This document shows positions 31,911 to 40,724 of a stretch of 64,000 nt of DNA, piece after piece. Under the pieces are notes generated by a model that saw only the letters and a list, made by a program, of their open reading frames with translations, did not search any database and was not told the origin of the DNA. Each line of letters opens with the position of its first letter. Within the stretch, counting starts at the first letter, position 1. A program made the position numbers and the translations under genes. The DNA is from JAOUEA01 sp963790335 (lineage in GTDB: Bacteria > Actinomycetota > UBA4738 > HRBIN12): contig CAWBOB010000007.1 of NCBI GenBank assembly GCA_963790335.1, forward strand, positions 434,001 through 498,000, given 5' to 3'.

Positions 31911-33986
31911 TCAACGATCCGAGCCCGAGCGCTCCACGGCGAGCCCCTGCAGCACCCGCTGGGCGTCGACGCCCTTGCCCGACGGCACCTTGTGCCACGT
32001 GCCGTCGGCAGCGAGCTCCCAAGCCAGCTCATCGTCGTCGAGCTCGATCGACAGGATCTCATCGAGCCGCCGCTGCAGCGATGCATCCTCGACCGGCGTC
32101 AAGGCCTCGACGCGTCGGTCGAGGTTCCGAGGCATCCAGTCGGCCGAGCCCATGAGGTAGTCGTAGCCTCGAGCCTCGCTGCCGAACCGGAAGATGCGGG
32201 AATGCTCGAGGAACCGCCCCACGATCGAGCGGACCCGCACGCTCTGCGACATGTCGGGCACGCCGGGGCGCATGCAGCAGATCCCCCGGACCAGCAGGTC
32301 GATCTGCACGCCCGCCTGTGAGGCTTCGTACAGCGAGTCGATGAGTGAGGCATCGGCGAGGCTGTTCAGCTTCAGCACGATCGAGCCGTCGTCGTGCGCC
32401 ATCTCGCGGCGGATCAGCGCTTCGAGGCCGGGACGCATGGTCACGGGGGCCACCAACAGCTTGCGATACTCGCGCTGTCGGCTGTACCCGGTCAGCAGGT
32501 TGAACAGGTCGGTGAGGTCCGCGCCGAGCTCGGGATCGGCGGTGAGCAGGCCGAGATCCTCGTAGAGACGAGCCGTGGCGGGGTTGTAGTTCCCCGTGCC
32601 GATGTGGGCGTACCGGCGGATGCCCGCGCCTTCACGCCTGACCACGAGGCAGGTCTTCGCGTGGGTCTTGAGCCCGACGACGCCGTACACGACGTGCACG
32701 CCGGCGGTCTCGAGCGTCCTCGCGAACGTGATGTTCGCGAGCTCGTCGAACCGCGCCTTGAGCTCCACCAGGGCGACGACCTGCTTGCCCGCCTGGGCCG
32801 CTCGCACGAGCGAGTGGATGATCGGGCTGCCCGAGGACGTGCGGTACAGGGTCTGCTTGATCGCCAGCACGTCGGGGTCGCGCGCAGCCTGCTCGACGAA
32901 CGCCTCGACCGACGCTGAGAACGAGTCGTACGGATGATGCACGAGGATGTCGCCTCGTCTGATCGCCGAGAAGATGTCGACCGGCCCATCGGGCGAGTAC
33001 AGCTCGGGCGGCGTCACGGGCGTCCAGGGGTCGTCTTTCAGGTCGGCCCGGTCGAGCCCGGCGAAGAACCACAGGTCGCCGATCGCGAGCAACCATTCCC
33101 CCACGTAGACCTGCGAGTCGTCGACGCCCAGCTCCCGCATCAGCAGGCGCCGCATCTCCTCGCTCATCGCCGGATCGGTCTCCAGTCGGATGGGCGTGGC
33201 GCCTCGCTGCCGGCGCTGCAGCACCGTCTCGATCGCCGCCAGCAGGTCGTCGGCCTCGTCCTCCTCCACCTCGACGTCGGCGTCCCTCGTCACCCGGAAC
33301 ACGTGCACGCCGACGATGTCCATGCCGGGGAAGAGCTGATCGAGGTGCGCGGCGATGACCTGCTCGAGGGGCACGAAGCGCTCGCCGTCGGGAAGGTCGG
33401 TGAAACGGGGAAGGAGCGGCGGGATCTTCACCCTCGCGAACCGGCGCTCGCCCGTCTTCGGGTCGCGGATCACCGCGGCGAGGTTCAGCGACAGGTTCGA
33501 GATGTACGGGAACGGATGCGACGGGTCGACCGACAACGGCGTCAGCACGGGGAAGATCCGCTCCCGGAACCGCCTGCCGAGCAGCTCGCGGTCGGCTGCG
33601 TCGAGCTGATCCCAGTGCACGAGCCGGATGTGCTCCTTCTCGAGCGATGGCAGCAGATCGTCGACGACCAGGGAGTCGGCTCTCGCCTGCAACGACTGCA
33701 CCCGGTCCCGGATCGCCGCGAGCTGCTCGTGCGGGGTCATGCCGTCTGGGGTGGTCGCAGCGACACCGGCCTCGACCTGTTCCTCGAGCCCCGAGACCCG
33801 GATCTGGAAGAACTCGTCGAGGTTCTGGCTGTAGATGGCCGCGAACTTCACCCGCTCGAGCAGGGGGCGTCCGTGGTCTTCGGCGAGCGCGAGCACGCGC
33901 GCCTCGAACTCCAGCCAGGACAGCTCGCGGTTGATGAATCGTGAGCCCATCGCGACGGCCGGCTCGGTCGGGGGCTGCGTCTTCAC
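31911..33986 (-). CDS. ppk1: polyphosphate kinase 1
   Basis: A 691-residue Ppk1, which reversibly polymerises the gamma-phosphate of ATP into inorganic polyphosphate. The four-domain order is intact: N-domain starting FINRELSWLEFEARVLALAE, head domain with LDEFFQIRVSGL, and C1/C2 catalytic domains with VELKARFDE, the His-containing GLKTHAKTCLVV and the phospho-His site YAHIGTGNYNPATARLYED. Length is normal. The GTG start is 10 nt after the response-regulator stop, placing ppk1 within the pst-pho operon. Phosphate starvation should therefore induce it together with uptake. No frameshifts here, unlike the pst genes. Confidence 0.95.
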   Translation of the reverse strand: MKTQPPTEPAVAMGSRFINRELSWLEFEARVLALAEDHGRPLLERVKFAAIYSQNLDEFFQIRVSGLEEQVEAGVAATTPDGMTPHEQLAAIRDRVQSLQARADSLVVDDLLPSLEKEHIRLVHWDQLDAADRELLGRRFRERIFPVLTPLSVDPSHPFPYISNLSLNLAAVIRDPKTGERRFARVKIPPLLPRFTDLPDGERFVPLEQVIAAHLDQLFPGMDIVGVHVFRVTRDADVEVEEDEADDLLAAIETVLQRRQRGATPIRLETDPAMSEEMRRLLMRELGVDDSQVYVGEWLLAIGDLWFFAGLDRADLKDDPWTPVTPPELYSPDGPVDIFSAIRRGDILVHHPYDSFSASVEAFVEQAARDPDVLAIKQTLYRTSSGSPIIHSLVRAAQAGKQVVALVELKARFDELANITFARTLETAGVHVVYGVVGLKTHAKTCLVVRREGAGIRRYAHIGTGNYNPATARLYEDLGLLTADPELGADLTDLFNLLTGYSRQREYRKLLVAPVTMRPGLEALIRREMAHDDGSIVLKLNSLADASLIDSLYEASQAGVQIDLLVRGICCMRPGVPDMSQSVRVRSIVGRFLEHSRIFRFGSEARGYDYLMGSADWMPRNLDRRVEALTPVEDASLQRRLDEILSIELDDDELAWELAADGTWHKVPSGKGVDAQRVLQGLAVERSGSDR

Positions 33987-33995
33987 GATGCGCCG

Positions 33996-34733
33996 TCAGT
34001 CCAGGAACCGGTAGCCGAGCCCCCGGACCGTCACGAGATGCCGTGGGTCGTGCGGGTCGCTCTCGATCTTCTGACGCAGCCGCTTCACGTGCACGTCGAG
34101 GGTCTTCGTGTCACCCACGTAGTCCGCTCCCCAGACGTCCTCGATCAGGAACAGGCGGGTGAGCAAGCGGTCCTTCCGACGAAGGAACGCCTCGAGCAGC
34201 TCGAACTCCTTCGGTGGGAACGCGACGCCTTCCCCGCGCACCCGCACCTCATGGCGCGTGACGTCCATCTCGACGGGCCCACCGCGCAGCACGTCGTCGG
34301 CCGGGGCGAGCTCGCCGCGCATGCTGGCGCGCCGCAGATGCGCGCGCACCCGGGACACCAGCTCGCGCACCGAGAACGGCTTCGTGACGTAGTCGTCTGC
34401 GCCGAGCTCGAGACCCGTGACCTTGTCGGCTTCGGAGTCCTTGGCCGTGACCATGATGATCGGCACGTCGCTCTCGGCGCGCATCGTTCGGCACACGTCG
34501 AGCCCCGAGATCTCGGGCAACATGAGGTCGAGGATGACGAGCGACGGCTGCTCGGCCCGGAACCGCTCGAGCGCCCGCCTCCCGTCGGAGGCCACCGCCA
34601 CGCGGAACCCCTCGCGCTCGAGGTTGTAGCGCACGGAGTCGGCGAGCGATTCCTCGTCCTCCACGATGAGGATGTACGCCGCAGGCTCCGCCGAGGGGTG
34701 CGCACCTGCCGGTTCCTGGGGTGCGAGGCTCAC
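33996..34733 (-). CDS. regX3: PhoP/RegX3-type response regulator
   Basis: A 245-residue OmpR-family regulator. The receiver has ILIVEDEESLADSV (acidic pair), the phospho-acceptor Asp in LVILDLMLPEISG, VTAKDSEADK and YVTKPFSVREL with the conserved Lys. The winged helix has FELLEAFLRRKDRLLTR, WGADYVGDTKTLDVHVKRLRQKIE and the end RGLGYRFLD. With the SenX3-like kinase on the other side of pstS it should form the phosphate-sensing two-component system. It has a 15-residue N-terminal extension before the receiver. The GTG start overlaps the phoU stop as GTGA, so translation is coupled. Confidence 0.9.
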   Translation of the reverse strand: MSLAPQEPAGAHPSAEPAAYILIVEDEESLADSVRYNLEREGFRVAVASDGRRALERFRAEQPSLVILDLMLPEISGLDVCRTMRAESDVPIIMVTAKDSEADKVTGLELGADDYVTKPFSVRELVSRVRAHLRRASMRGELAPADDVLRGGPVEMDVTRHEVRVRGEGVAFPPKEFELLEAFLRRKDRLLTRLFLIEDVWGADYVGDTKTLDVHVKRLRQKIESDPHDPRHLVTVRGLGYRFLD

Positions 34734-35411
34734 TCGATCACCACGCCGTGCGACGCGTCGGTGAACTCGCGGAACTCTCCCGTGAGCAGGAAGCCCACCT
34801 GCTCGGCGATGTCGACGGCGTTGTCGCCAACCCGCTCGAGCGCCCGCGCAGCCATGTTCATGTGGAGACCCCAGTCGAGCTGCGAGCGATCGTCGGCGAG
34901 CTTCAACGCCTCGAGATGCGTGTTCCGGTTCAAGCCGATCGACCGGATCGTCCATCGTCGGCACCTTGAAGGCGAGCTCGAGATCGCGCCGACCGAACGA
35001 CTCCATGGCCGTTCGCAGCATCGCGACGACGAGCGATCCCATCTCCTCGATCTGCTGGCGCATCGAGCCGCTGCCCCGCGCGTCCTTCGTGCGGAGGTAC
35101 ATCTTCGCGACGTTCACGGCCTGGTCGCCCACTCGTTCGAGGTGCAGGTTGCAATGCAGGATCGCCGAGATCAGCCGCAGATCCTGGGCAACAGGTGACT
35201 GCAGGGCAAGCATCTGCAGGACGCCCGAGTCGATCCGCAGGTAGAGATCGTCGATCGGATCGTCCTCGTCGATCACCGCCTGCGCCTTCGCGTCGTCGTG
35301 CTGTATCAGGGCGTCGACGGCACGCTGCACGGCCGTCGCCGCAAGCTCGCCCAGGCTCAAGAGTTCGAGCTCGGTCTTCTCGAGTTCCTCGTGGAAGGTT
35401 TCCCTCGTCAT
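34730..35411 (-). pseudogene. phoU: phosphate transport regulator PhoU, split by one +1 shift
   Basis: PhoU is a helical protein that links the Pst transporter to the sensor kinase and represses signalling when phosphate is plentiful. The first part runs from the ATG at 35411 (MTRETFHEELEKTELELL) to VPTMDDPVDRL. The second part continues one base later as NRNTHLEALKLADDRSQLDW and ends at 34730. The two PhoU repeats each carry the expected metal-cluster helix, LHLERVGDQAVNVAKM and AARALERVGDNAVDIAEQ. The shift lies near 34932 and is repaired by skipping one base in GGCTTGAACC. Repaired length is about 226 residues, normal for PhoU. Start overlaps pstB stop (ATGA) and stop overlaps the regulator start. 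Whether it is broken or misread is discussed in findings. Confidence 0.85.
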
Positions 35412-36175
35412 CCGAACCGCCCCGTGACGTAGTCCTGCGTTCGCTCGTCGCTCGGGTTCGTGAAGATCGTCTCGGTGCGCTCGAACTCGACGATCATGCC
35501 GGTGCGCGAACCGTCGTCGTGCACCTCCACGGTGAAGAAGGCTGTGCGATCCGACACCCGGGCAGCCTGCTGCATGTTGTGCGTCACGATCACGATCGTG
35601 TAGTCGGCGACGAGCTCCTGCATCAGCTCTTCGATCTTCGCGGTCGCGATCGGGTCCAGTGCCGAGCACGGCTCGTCCATCAGGATCACGTCGGGCTTGG
35701 TGGCGATGGCCCGGGCGATGCACAGACGTTGCTGCTGGCCACCCGACAGGGCCAGGCCCGACTCCTTGAGCTTGTCCTTGACCTCGTCCCAGAGCGCGGC
35801 CTTTCGCAGGCTCTCCTCGACCAGGTCGTCCATGTCGCCCTTGAACCCGGCGATCTTCGGCCCGAACGCGATGTTGTCGTAGATCGACTTCGGGAACGGG
35901 TTCGGCTTCTGGAAGACCATGCCGATGCGCCGGCGCACCTCGACCGGATCGACCCGATCGTCGTAGAGGTCGACGCCGTGGTACAGCAACGTGCCTTCGA
36001 CCCTCGCGCCCTCGATCAGATCGTTCATGCGGTTCAGGCATCGCAGGAAGGTCGTCTTGCCGCAACCGGACGGCCCGATCAACGCGGTGATCTCGTTCTT
36101 CAGGATGGGGAGGTTGATGTCGCGGATCGCCCGGAAGCCCCCGTAGTACACGGAGAGGTCGGTCGTCGAGAACAC
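35408..36175 (-). CDS. pstB: phosphate ABC transporter ATP-binding protein
   Basis: A 255-residue ABC ATPase. Walker A is GPSGCGKTTFLR, Q-loop VFQKPNPFPKSIYDN (the PstB-specific sequence), signature LSGGQQQRLCIARA, Walker B VILMDEPCSALDP and switch His VTHNMQQA. It powers phosphate import with PstC/PstA. The intact frame starts at a GTG at 36175 (reading VFSTTDLSVYYGG). A coding-like N-terminal extension (from ATG 36284, MDTTDLTTVAPVTEDRP) lies in another frame and would join by a +1 shift near 36177. Many actinobacterial PstB proteins have such extensions. The start is therefore uncertain. Confidence 0.92.
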   Translation of the reverse strand: MFSTTDLSVYYGGFRAIRDINLPILKNEITALIGPSGCGKTTFLRCLNRMNDLIEGARVEGTLLYHGVDLYDDRVDPVEVRRRIGMVFQKPNPFPKSIYDNIAFGPKIAGFKGDMDDLVEESLRKAALWDEVKDKLKESGLALSGGQQQRLCIARAIATKPDVILMDEPCSALDPIATAKIEELMQELVADYTIVIVTHNMQQAARVSDRTAFFTVEVHDDGSRTGMIVEFERTETIFTNPSDERTQDYVTGRFG

Positions 36176-36288
36176 TGACCTCGCGAGAGGCTTCCTCGTG
36201 CTCGCTCACATGCGACGGTTTCACCATGATCCTCGGTCTATCTTCGGTGACCGGAGCCACCGTCGTCAGGTCGGTCGTATCCATCGGG

Positions 36289-37237
36289 TCACCACTTTCG
36301 GTCATATCGGTTCCTCAGCAGGATCGCGAAGAGGTTCACCACGAGGATGATCGCCAGCAGCACGACGATCGCAGCGGCCGTGTTCGCCTTCCACCCGTCG
36401 CCCGCATAGCGCGACCACGAGAAGATCTGCGTCGGCAGGGATGTGTACTTGCCTTGCAGGATCTCGAGCGGCGACCGGCCAGAGGGGGTGGAGAGGTAGC
36501 CCGTCACGGCGCCGACGAGCAAGAGCGGGGCCGTCTCGCCGAACGCGCGCGCCAGAGACAGGATCGTGCCGGTGAAGACGCCGGGGGCGGCGTACGGCAA
36601 CACATGGCTCCGCACGACCTCCCACCTCGTCGCGCCGACGCCATAGGCGGCCTCTCTGATGCTCTTCGGCACCGAGCGGAGCGCCTCCATCGTGATCAGG
36701 ATGATGATCGGCAGCACCAGCACAGCCAGGGTCATCCCGCCGGCGATGTAGCTCCGACCGAAGATCTCGGGACCTGTGATCGAGCGGAGCGCCTTCACGA
36801 ACACGACCAGGCCGAGGATGCCGTAGACGATCGACGGCACGCCCGCAAGGTTGCGGATGTTGGTCGTGATGCAGTCGGTTGACCCAGGTGTCGCGCGCGT
36901 ACTCCTCCAGGTAGATCGCGGCCGCGACCCCCATCGGGATCGCCACGACCGCGACGAAGCCGATCAGGATCAATGACCCGACGATGCCCTGACGAACCCC
37001 TGCCCGGCTGTCGAGCTGCGACACGTTGCTCGTCACGAAGTCGCCCAGCCGCGTCGACAACACCGGCCATGCATCGACGAGCGTCGTCCCGAGCAGCACG
37101 ATCAGGATCAGCAGCGAGACGAGCAGCGACAGGAGCAGCCCTGCTTGGAAGACGCGGCCGGCGACATCGCGCCTGCTGCCCCGCAGCGCGAGCTCGACGG
37201 TGCTCCGAACCTGCGCCGTGGGCGCGATGCTCGCCAT
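36289..37237 (-). pseudogene. pstA: phosphate ABC transporter permease PstA, split by one +1 shift
   Basis: The membrane permease of the Pst transporter. The N-terminal part starts at ATG 37237 (MASIAPTAQVRSTVELALRG). It carries the first helix and the ABC-permease segment GIVGSLILIGFVAVVAIPMG, then IYLEEYARDTWVNRL. After skipping one base near 36871 it continues ITTNIRNLAGVPSIVYGILG, with EAAYGVGATRWEVVRSHVLP and LARAFGETAPLLLVGA, to the stop at 36289. EAAYGVGATRWE is the EAA loop that contacts PstB. Repaired length is about 315 residues, usual for PstA. The start overlaps the pstC stop (TGATG). Confidence 0.85.
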
Positions 37238-38182
37238 CAGTAGTCCTTCCGCACGCGGCGGACGAATCGTTCCGAGAGCAGATTGAGTCCGAGGGTCATG
37301 GCGAACAGCAGCAGGCCCACGAAGTAGAGCGAGTCGAACGGGTTCAACCCGCCCACGTTCTTCACCTGGTCGGAGCCGATCGCGAGCGACGCGATCGCAC
37401 CGGTCATCGTCTGGCCTCCCTCGAGCGGGTTCCAGTGGCGCGTGCGCCGAACCCGTTGCACCGGCAGCGATCGACACGACCATCGTTTCGCCGACGGCGC
37501 GGGAGAATCCGAGGATCAACGACGGCCACGATCCCCGACACGGCCGCAGGGAAGACGACCCTCGTCGTGACGGTCCTGCGGCGCGCACCGATGCCGTAGG
37601 CAGCCTCGCGCAGGGCTCCGGGCACCGCGTACATGGCGTCCTCGGCCACCGACGCCACGAGAGGGATCGTCAGGATGCCCGACGCCGATGCCTGCCGCCA
37701 TGATCGAGAACGGACTCGTGGCCCCCAGCAGGTCTTGCACGATCACGGGGTTGATCACGACGAGCGCGAAGTAGCCGAGCACGACGCTCGGGATGCCCGC
37801 CAGCGTCTCGAGGATGGGCTTCAGCTTCCGACGGATCCTCGGGTTGGCGTACTCGGAGAGGTACATGGCCGCCCCGAGGCCCAGCGGTGTCGCGATCAGC
37901 ATCGCGATCAACGAGACCTCGAGCGGTTCCGATGAAGAGGGTGAGGATGTCGAACTCTCGGCTTCGTGGGCGCCAACCTTCGCTCCACAGCATCCCGAGC
38001 TCGATGTTGGAGAGGAACACGATCGCCTGGCCGAGCAGCGCGACGACGATGAGGATGCTGATGACCATCGAGATGCCCGCGGCGGCCGCGAGCAGGCCGT
38101 GCACGATGCCTTCCTTGCGCTTTCGCCGTGGACTGCCCTGCAGCCGCTTGATCGAAAGCGCCGGTTCGTCCGTCGTCGCCAT
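37237..38182 (-). pseudogene. pstC: phosphate ABC transporter permease PstC, split by four +1 shifts
   Basis: The partner permease of PstA. In translation order the pieces are: N-terminus from ATG 38182 (MATTDEPALSIKRLQGSPRR) through REFDILTLFIGT; then LEVSLIAMLIATPLGLGAAM and YLSEYANPRIRRKLKPILE through FSIMAAGIGV; then GILTIPLVASVAEDAMYAVP and REAAYGIGARRRTV; then LILGFSRAVGETMVVSIAAG; then HWNPLEGGQTMTGAIASLA to the stop at 37237. Joins near 37925, 37680, 37520 and 37440 each need one base skipped. The repaired protein of about 314 residues has every PstC hallmark (EAAYGIGA loop, AVGETM, WNPL.GGQTMT). AAGGTGG precedes the ATG. As written no functional permease can be made, yet the reading frame is otherwise perfectly preserved, which argues against old decay. 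Confidence 0.85.
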
Positions 38183-38218
38183 GGTCCGGGCCACCTTACC
38201 CTTCGGTACCGTGCCGAA

Positions 38219-38252
38219 GAAGGGCCGGACGGCGCGCTCCGTCCGGCCCTTC
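38219..38252 (-). terminator. intra-operon hairpin between pstS and pstC
   Basis: A perfect 14-bp stem (GAAGGGCCGGACGG with its complement) closes a 6-nt loop, 17 nt after the pstS stop and 37 nt before the pstC start. It would stabilise the pstS mRNA 3-prime end and attenuate read-through, giving more binding protein than permease, as is common for binding-protein operons. Confidence 0.72.
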
Positions 38253-38269
38253 GGTCGGTACTTCGGGGA

Positions 38270-39310
38270 TCAGGCCGATGCCGATCCCCAGGCTGAGCGG
38301 GTGGCCTCGATGCGCTCCGTCGGAAGGGCGATGTAGCCGACGTCCGCGACCAAGCCCGTCATGGCCTCGTCGGACACGTAGTAGTCGACGTAGGCCTTGA
38401 CCTCCGGCCGCGCGGCGGCCTCGCTCCCCACGTAGATGTAGAGCGACCGCGACAGAGGGTAGGAGCCATCGGAGATCGTCTCGGCTGTTGGGGCTACACA
38501 TCCGTCGCCGCCGTCGATCTCGATCTGCTTGACCGCGTCGCCAGCTTCTTGGGCGAAGGCGAAACCCACGAACCCGAGCGCGCTCGTCGAGCCTTCCATC
38601 GCCTGGATGATCACGTTGTCGTTCGGCGACGGCGTGTAGTCCTTGCGCAGCACTGCCGCGTCGTCCTCGGACAGACCCTGCTCGAGCGCGACGTCCTCGA
38701 GCCCCGCGAGATCGATGAACGCATCGTAGGTCCCCGATTCCTCGCCAGGGGCCGTGATCTCGAGCGGCACATCGGGGAACCCGCCGTTGCCTCCGACCGT
38801 CTGTGCCAGCGAGTCAGCATCGGACCAGCTGGCGAAGCCATCGGACTCCGGACCGAACAAGGCGTACAGGTCGCCATTCGTCAGGCACGTGACGTCCGCG
38901 TTCTCCGGGTTCGTCATCACCGTGACACCGTCGAGCGCCACTTCGAGTTCCGTGTACTCGATGCCGTTCTTCTTGCAGGCCTTGACCTCTTCGGGCTCGA
39001 TCTGCCTCGACGCGTCGGCGATGTCGATCTCGCCGTTGCAGAAGAGCTCGAACCCGTCGCTCGTGCCGGGACCCTCGACGCTGATCGCGACGTTCGGACT
39101 GGTTTCGTTGAAGATCTCGCCGACGATCGACGAGATCGGCTCGACGGTGGAGGATCCGGAGATCGTGATCGAGCCCTCGAGTTGTTCAGGCGCGGGCTCG
39201 GTGCCGCCATCGCCAGGGTTCGGATCCTCGTCTCCACCGCAGGCCGCAGCCACGAGCGAGAGCGCGAGCAGGCCCGCGACGAGCCCACCGTGCTTCCTGA
39301 ACTTCCTCAT
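38270..39310 (-). CDS. pstS: phosphate-binding lipoprotein
   Basis: A 346-residue periplasmic-type binding protein anchored as a lipoprotein. The signal MRKFRKHGGLVAGLLALSLV ends with lipobox AAAC at about residue 24, followed by an acidic/Gly/Pro linker. Phosphate-binding-protein motifs are ITISGSSTVEPISSIVGEIF, the GPGTSDGFELFCNGEIDIAD loop, ITAPGEESGTYDAF and LSRSLYIYV. The type resembles the longer PstS family seen in actinobacteria and cyanobacteria. GGAGGGG is 4 nt before the ATG. A PHO-box pair and a TAGGAT -10 lie upstream on the same strand. First gene of the pst-pho-ppk operon. Confidence 0.93.
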   Translation of the reverse strand: MRKFRKHGGLVAGLLALSLVAAACGGDEDPNPGDGGTEPAPEQLEGSITISGSSTVEPISSIVGEIFNETSPNVAISVEGPGTSDGFELFCNGEIDIADASRQIEPEEVKACKKNGIEYTELEVALDGVTVMTNPENADVTCLTNGDLYALFGPESDGFASWSDADSLAQTVGGNGGFPDVPLEITAPGEESGTYDAFIDLAGLEDVALEQGLSEDDAAVLRKDYTPSPNDNVIIQAMEGSTSALGFVGFAFAQEAGDAVKQIEIDGGDGCVAPTAETISDGSYPLSRSLYIYVGSEAAARPEVKAYVDYYVSDEAMTGLVADVGYIALPTERIEATRSAWGSASA

Positions 39311-39361
39311 CGACCCCTCCTTGGGAGTGTTGTGACATCGGGCATCCATGACATCGTGGCG

Positions 39362-39367
39362 ATCCTA
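39362..39367 (-). promoter_or_regulatory. -10 element TAGGAT for pstS
   Basis: TAGGAT lies 32 nt downstream of the proximal PHO-box repeat and about 50 nt before the pstS ATG, leaving room for a leader with its own ribosome-binding site. Confidence 0.5.
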
Positions 39368-39399
39368 GGGAGGGCTGGTGGCCAACCGGTTTCACCAAC

Positions 39400-39416
39400 A
39401 TGAACGGTCGATGAAC
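39400..39416 (-). promoter_or_regulatory. PHO box (two 11-nt-spaced repeats) upstream of pstS
   Basis: On the minus strand GTTCAT (39416-39411), 5 nt, GTTCAT (39405-39400) are direct repeats with an 11-nt period. This matches the GTTCACC-type PHO box bound by PhoP/RegX3 regulators in actinobacteria. Its place 32 nt before a -10 is right for an activator. Confidence 0.65.
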
Positions 39417-39479
39417 GTCGATCATGCCACGTGTCCGTCGGCCGAACGACCGACGCGCGCACCAGTGGAGGACGACTGG

Positions 39480-39496
39480 GTGAACGCGGCGTGAAC
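39480..39496 (+). promoter_or_regulatory. second PHO box upstream of the SenX3-like kinase gene
   Basis: GTGAAC (39480-39485), 5 nt, GTGAAC (39491-39496) repeat with the same 11-nt period. Read on the minus strand they are GTTCAC repeats. The end lies 27 nt before the kinase -10, so the regulator could act on its own sensor gene as well as on pstS. Confidence 0.65.
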
Positions 39497-39523
39497 ACCC
39501 ATGTTCGAGTGGCACCGGCTGCG

Positions 39524-39529
39524 TAGACT
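39524..39529 (+). promoter_or_regulatory. -10 element TAGACT for the SenX3-like kinase gene
   Basis: TAGACT stands 10 nt before the ATG at 39540. It supports that start over an in-frame ATG at 39501. Confidence 0.5.
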
Positions 39530-39539
39530 CTGCCCGCTC

Positions 39540-40688
39540 ATGGACTCCTGGGCCTTGCTCGTGGCGCTGCTCGTCGCCGTCGCAACGGCGATCGGCGCAT
39601 GGGGGGTGGCGCTCCAGGCCCGCAAGCAGCTGCGACTCGCCGAGAGCGAGGGGGCACGTTCCCGCGAAGAGCTCGAGCGGCGCGAAGCCGCGAACCGTGA
39701 AGACCGGGCCGTGCAGGGCCTCATCCTGGGTTCGATGCAGGAAGGGGTGCTGTTGTTCGACCCGGAGCAACGGACGGCGTTCGCCAATGCCGCGCTCACG
39801 CGACATCTCGGGGCCGAGCCTGATCGCGTGGACAATCTCTTCCCCGTCGATCTTCGAGATGCCGTGCGGCGCGTCGCGGCCTCCGCTGAGGTCGCGACCG
39901 TCGACATCGAGCGGACCCTGCCCGACCGGTGGCTCCGGATCACCGCGACCCCGGCGGGCGACGGAGCCGTGCTCCTCGTCGTCACCGACGTCACCGATGC
40001 CCGCCGGACCGAAGCGGTCCGCCGGGACTTCGTCGCGAACGCATCGCATGAGCTGAAGACGCCGGCCGCGTCCATCCAAGCGGTTGCCGAGACGCTCCGG
40101 TCGGCGGCGGACGCCGACCCCGAGGCGGTCCACAGGTTCGCGGCGCAGCTGGAGCGGGAGGCGCTCCGGCTTTCACGCATCGTCGCCGATCTGCTCGACC
40201 TCTCCCGGCTCGAGACGGGGAGCGAGCTCGACGAACGCGTGCGACTCGACTCCCTCGTCCGCGAGGAAGCGGAGCGCTCCGACGATCATGCACGTGAGGC
40301 GGGCGTGCGGCTGTCGGTCGAGGCGCAGGCGGCCACGGTCACAGGGTCGGCTCGCGATCTCTCGCTGCTCGTGCGCAACCTGATCGACAACGCCATCAGG
40401 TACACGAAGCCCGGAGGATCGGTCGAGATCGCCGTTCGTGGCGAGCCGAACGGCGGGATATCGCTCGTCGTGCGCGATACCGGGGTCGGCATCCCCAACC
40501 GCGATCTCGTTCGGATCTTCGAGCGCTTCTTCCGTGTCGACCGAGCCCGCTCACGTGAGACCGGCGGCACCGGACTCGGGCTGGCGATCGTTCGCCACGT
40601 TGCCGAGAACCACGGCGGCTCGGTCGAGGTTCGAAGCGAGCTTGGCGCCGGGTCCAGCTTCACCGTGCACCTGCCGGGCCTCGCCTGA
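39540..40688 (+). CDS. senX3: SenX3/PhoR-type phosphate sensor histidine kinase
   Basis: A 382-residue kinase with one N-terminal transmembrane helix (about 5-25), then a short coiled coil and a PAS-like domain (about 55-150). HisKA carries the H-box NASHELKTPAASIQA (His near 170). HATPase_c has NLIDNAIRYTKPGG, VRDTGVGIP, the FERFFRV F-box and GGTGLGLAIVRHVAE. This is the SenX3 layout: no large extracellular sensor, so phosphate status is probably read through PstSCAB-PhoU. The cognate regulator is encoded at the far side of the pst genes. A PHO box upstream suggests autoregulation. The ATG at 39540 is set by the -10 TAGACT. Confidence 0.9.
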   Translation: MDSWALLVALLVAVATAIGAWGVALQARKQLRLAESEGARSREELERREAANREDRAVQGLILGSMQEGVLLFDPEQRTAFANAALTRHLGAEPDRVDNLFPVDLRDAVRRVAASAEVATVDIERTLPDRWLRITATPAGDGAVLLVVTDVTDARRTEAVRRDFVANASHELKTPAASIQAVAETLRSAADADPEAVHRFAAQLEREALRLSRIVADLLDLSRLETGSELDERVRLDSLVREEAERSDDHAREAGVRLSVEAQAATVTGSARDLSLLVRNLIDNAIRYTKPGGSVEIAVRGEPNGGISLVVRDTGVGIPNRDLVRIFERFFRVDRARSRETGGTGLGLAIVRHVAENHGGSVEVRSELGAGSSFTVHLPGLA

Positions 40689-40709
40689 CCACCTGGAGGA
40701 GGCTGGCCG

Positions 40710-40715
40710 TATGCT
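40710..40715 (+). promoter_or_regulatory. -10 element TATGCT for the phosphomutase gene
   Basis: TATGCT followed by 9 nt and the ATG at 40725. It allows expression independent of the kinase gene 36 nt upstream. Confidence 0.4.
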
Positions 40716-40724
40716 GCGCCCGCC

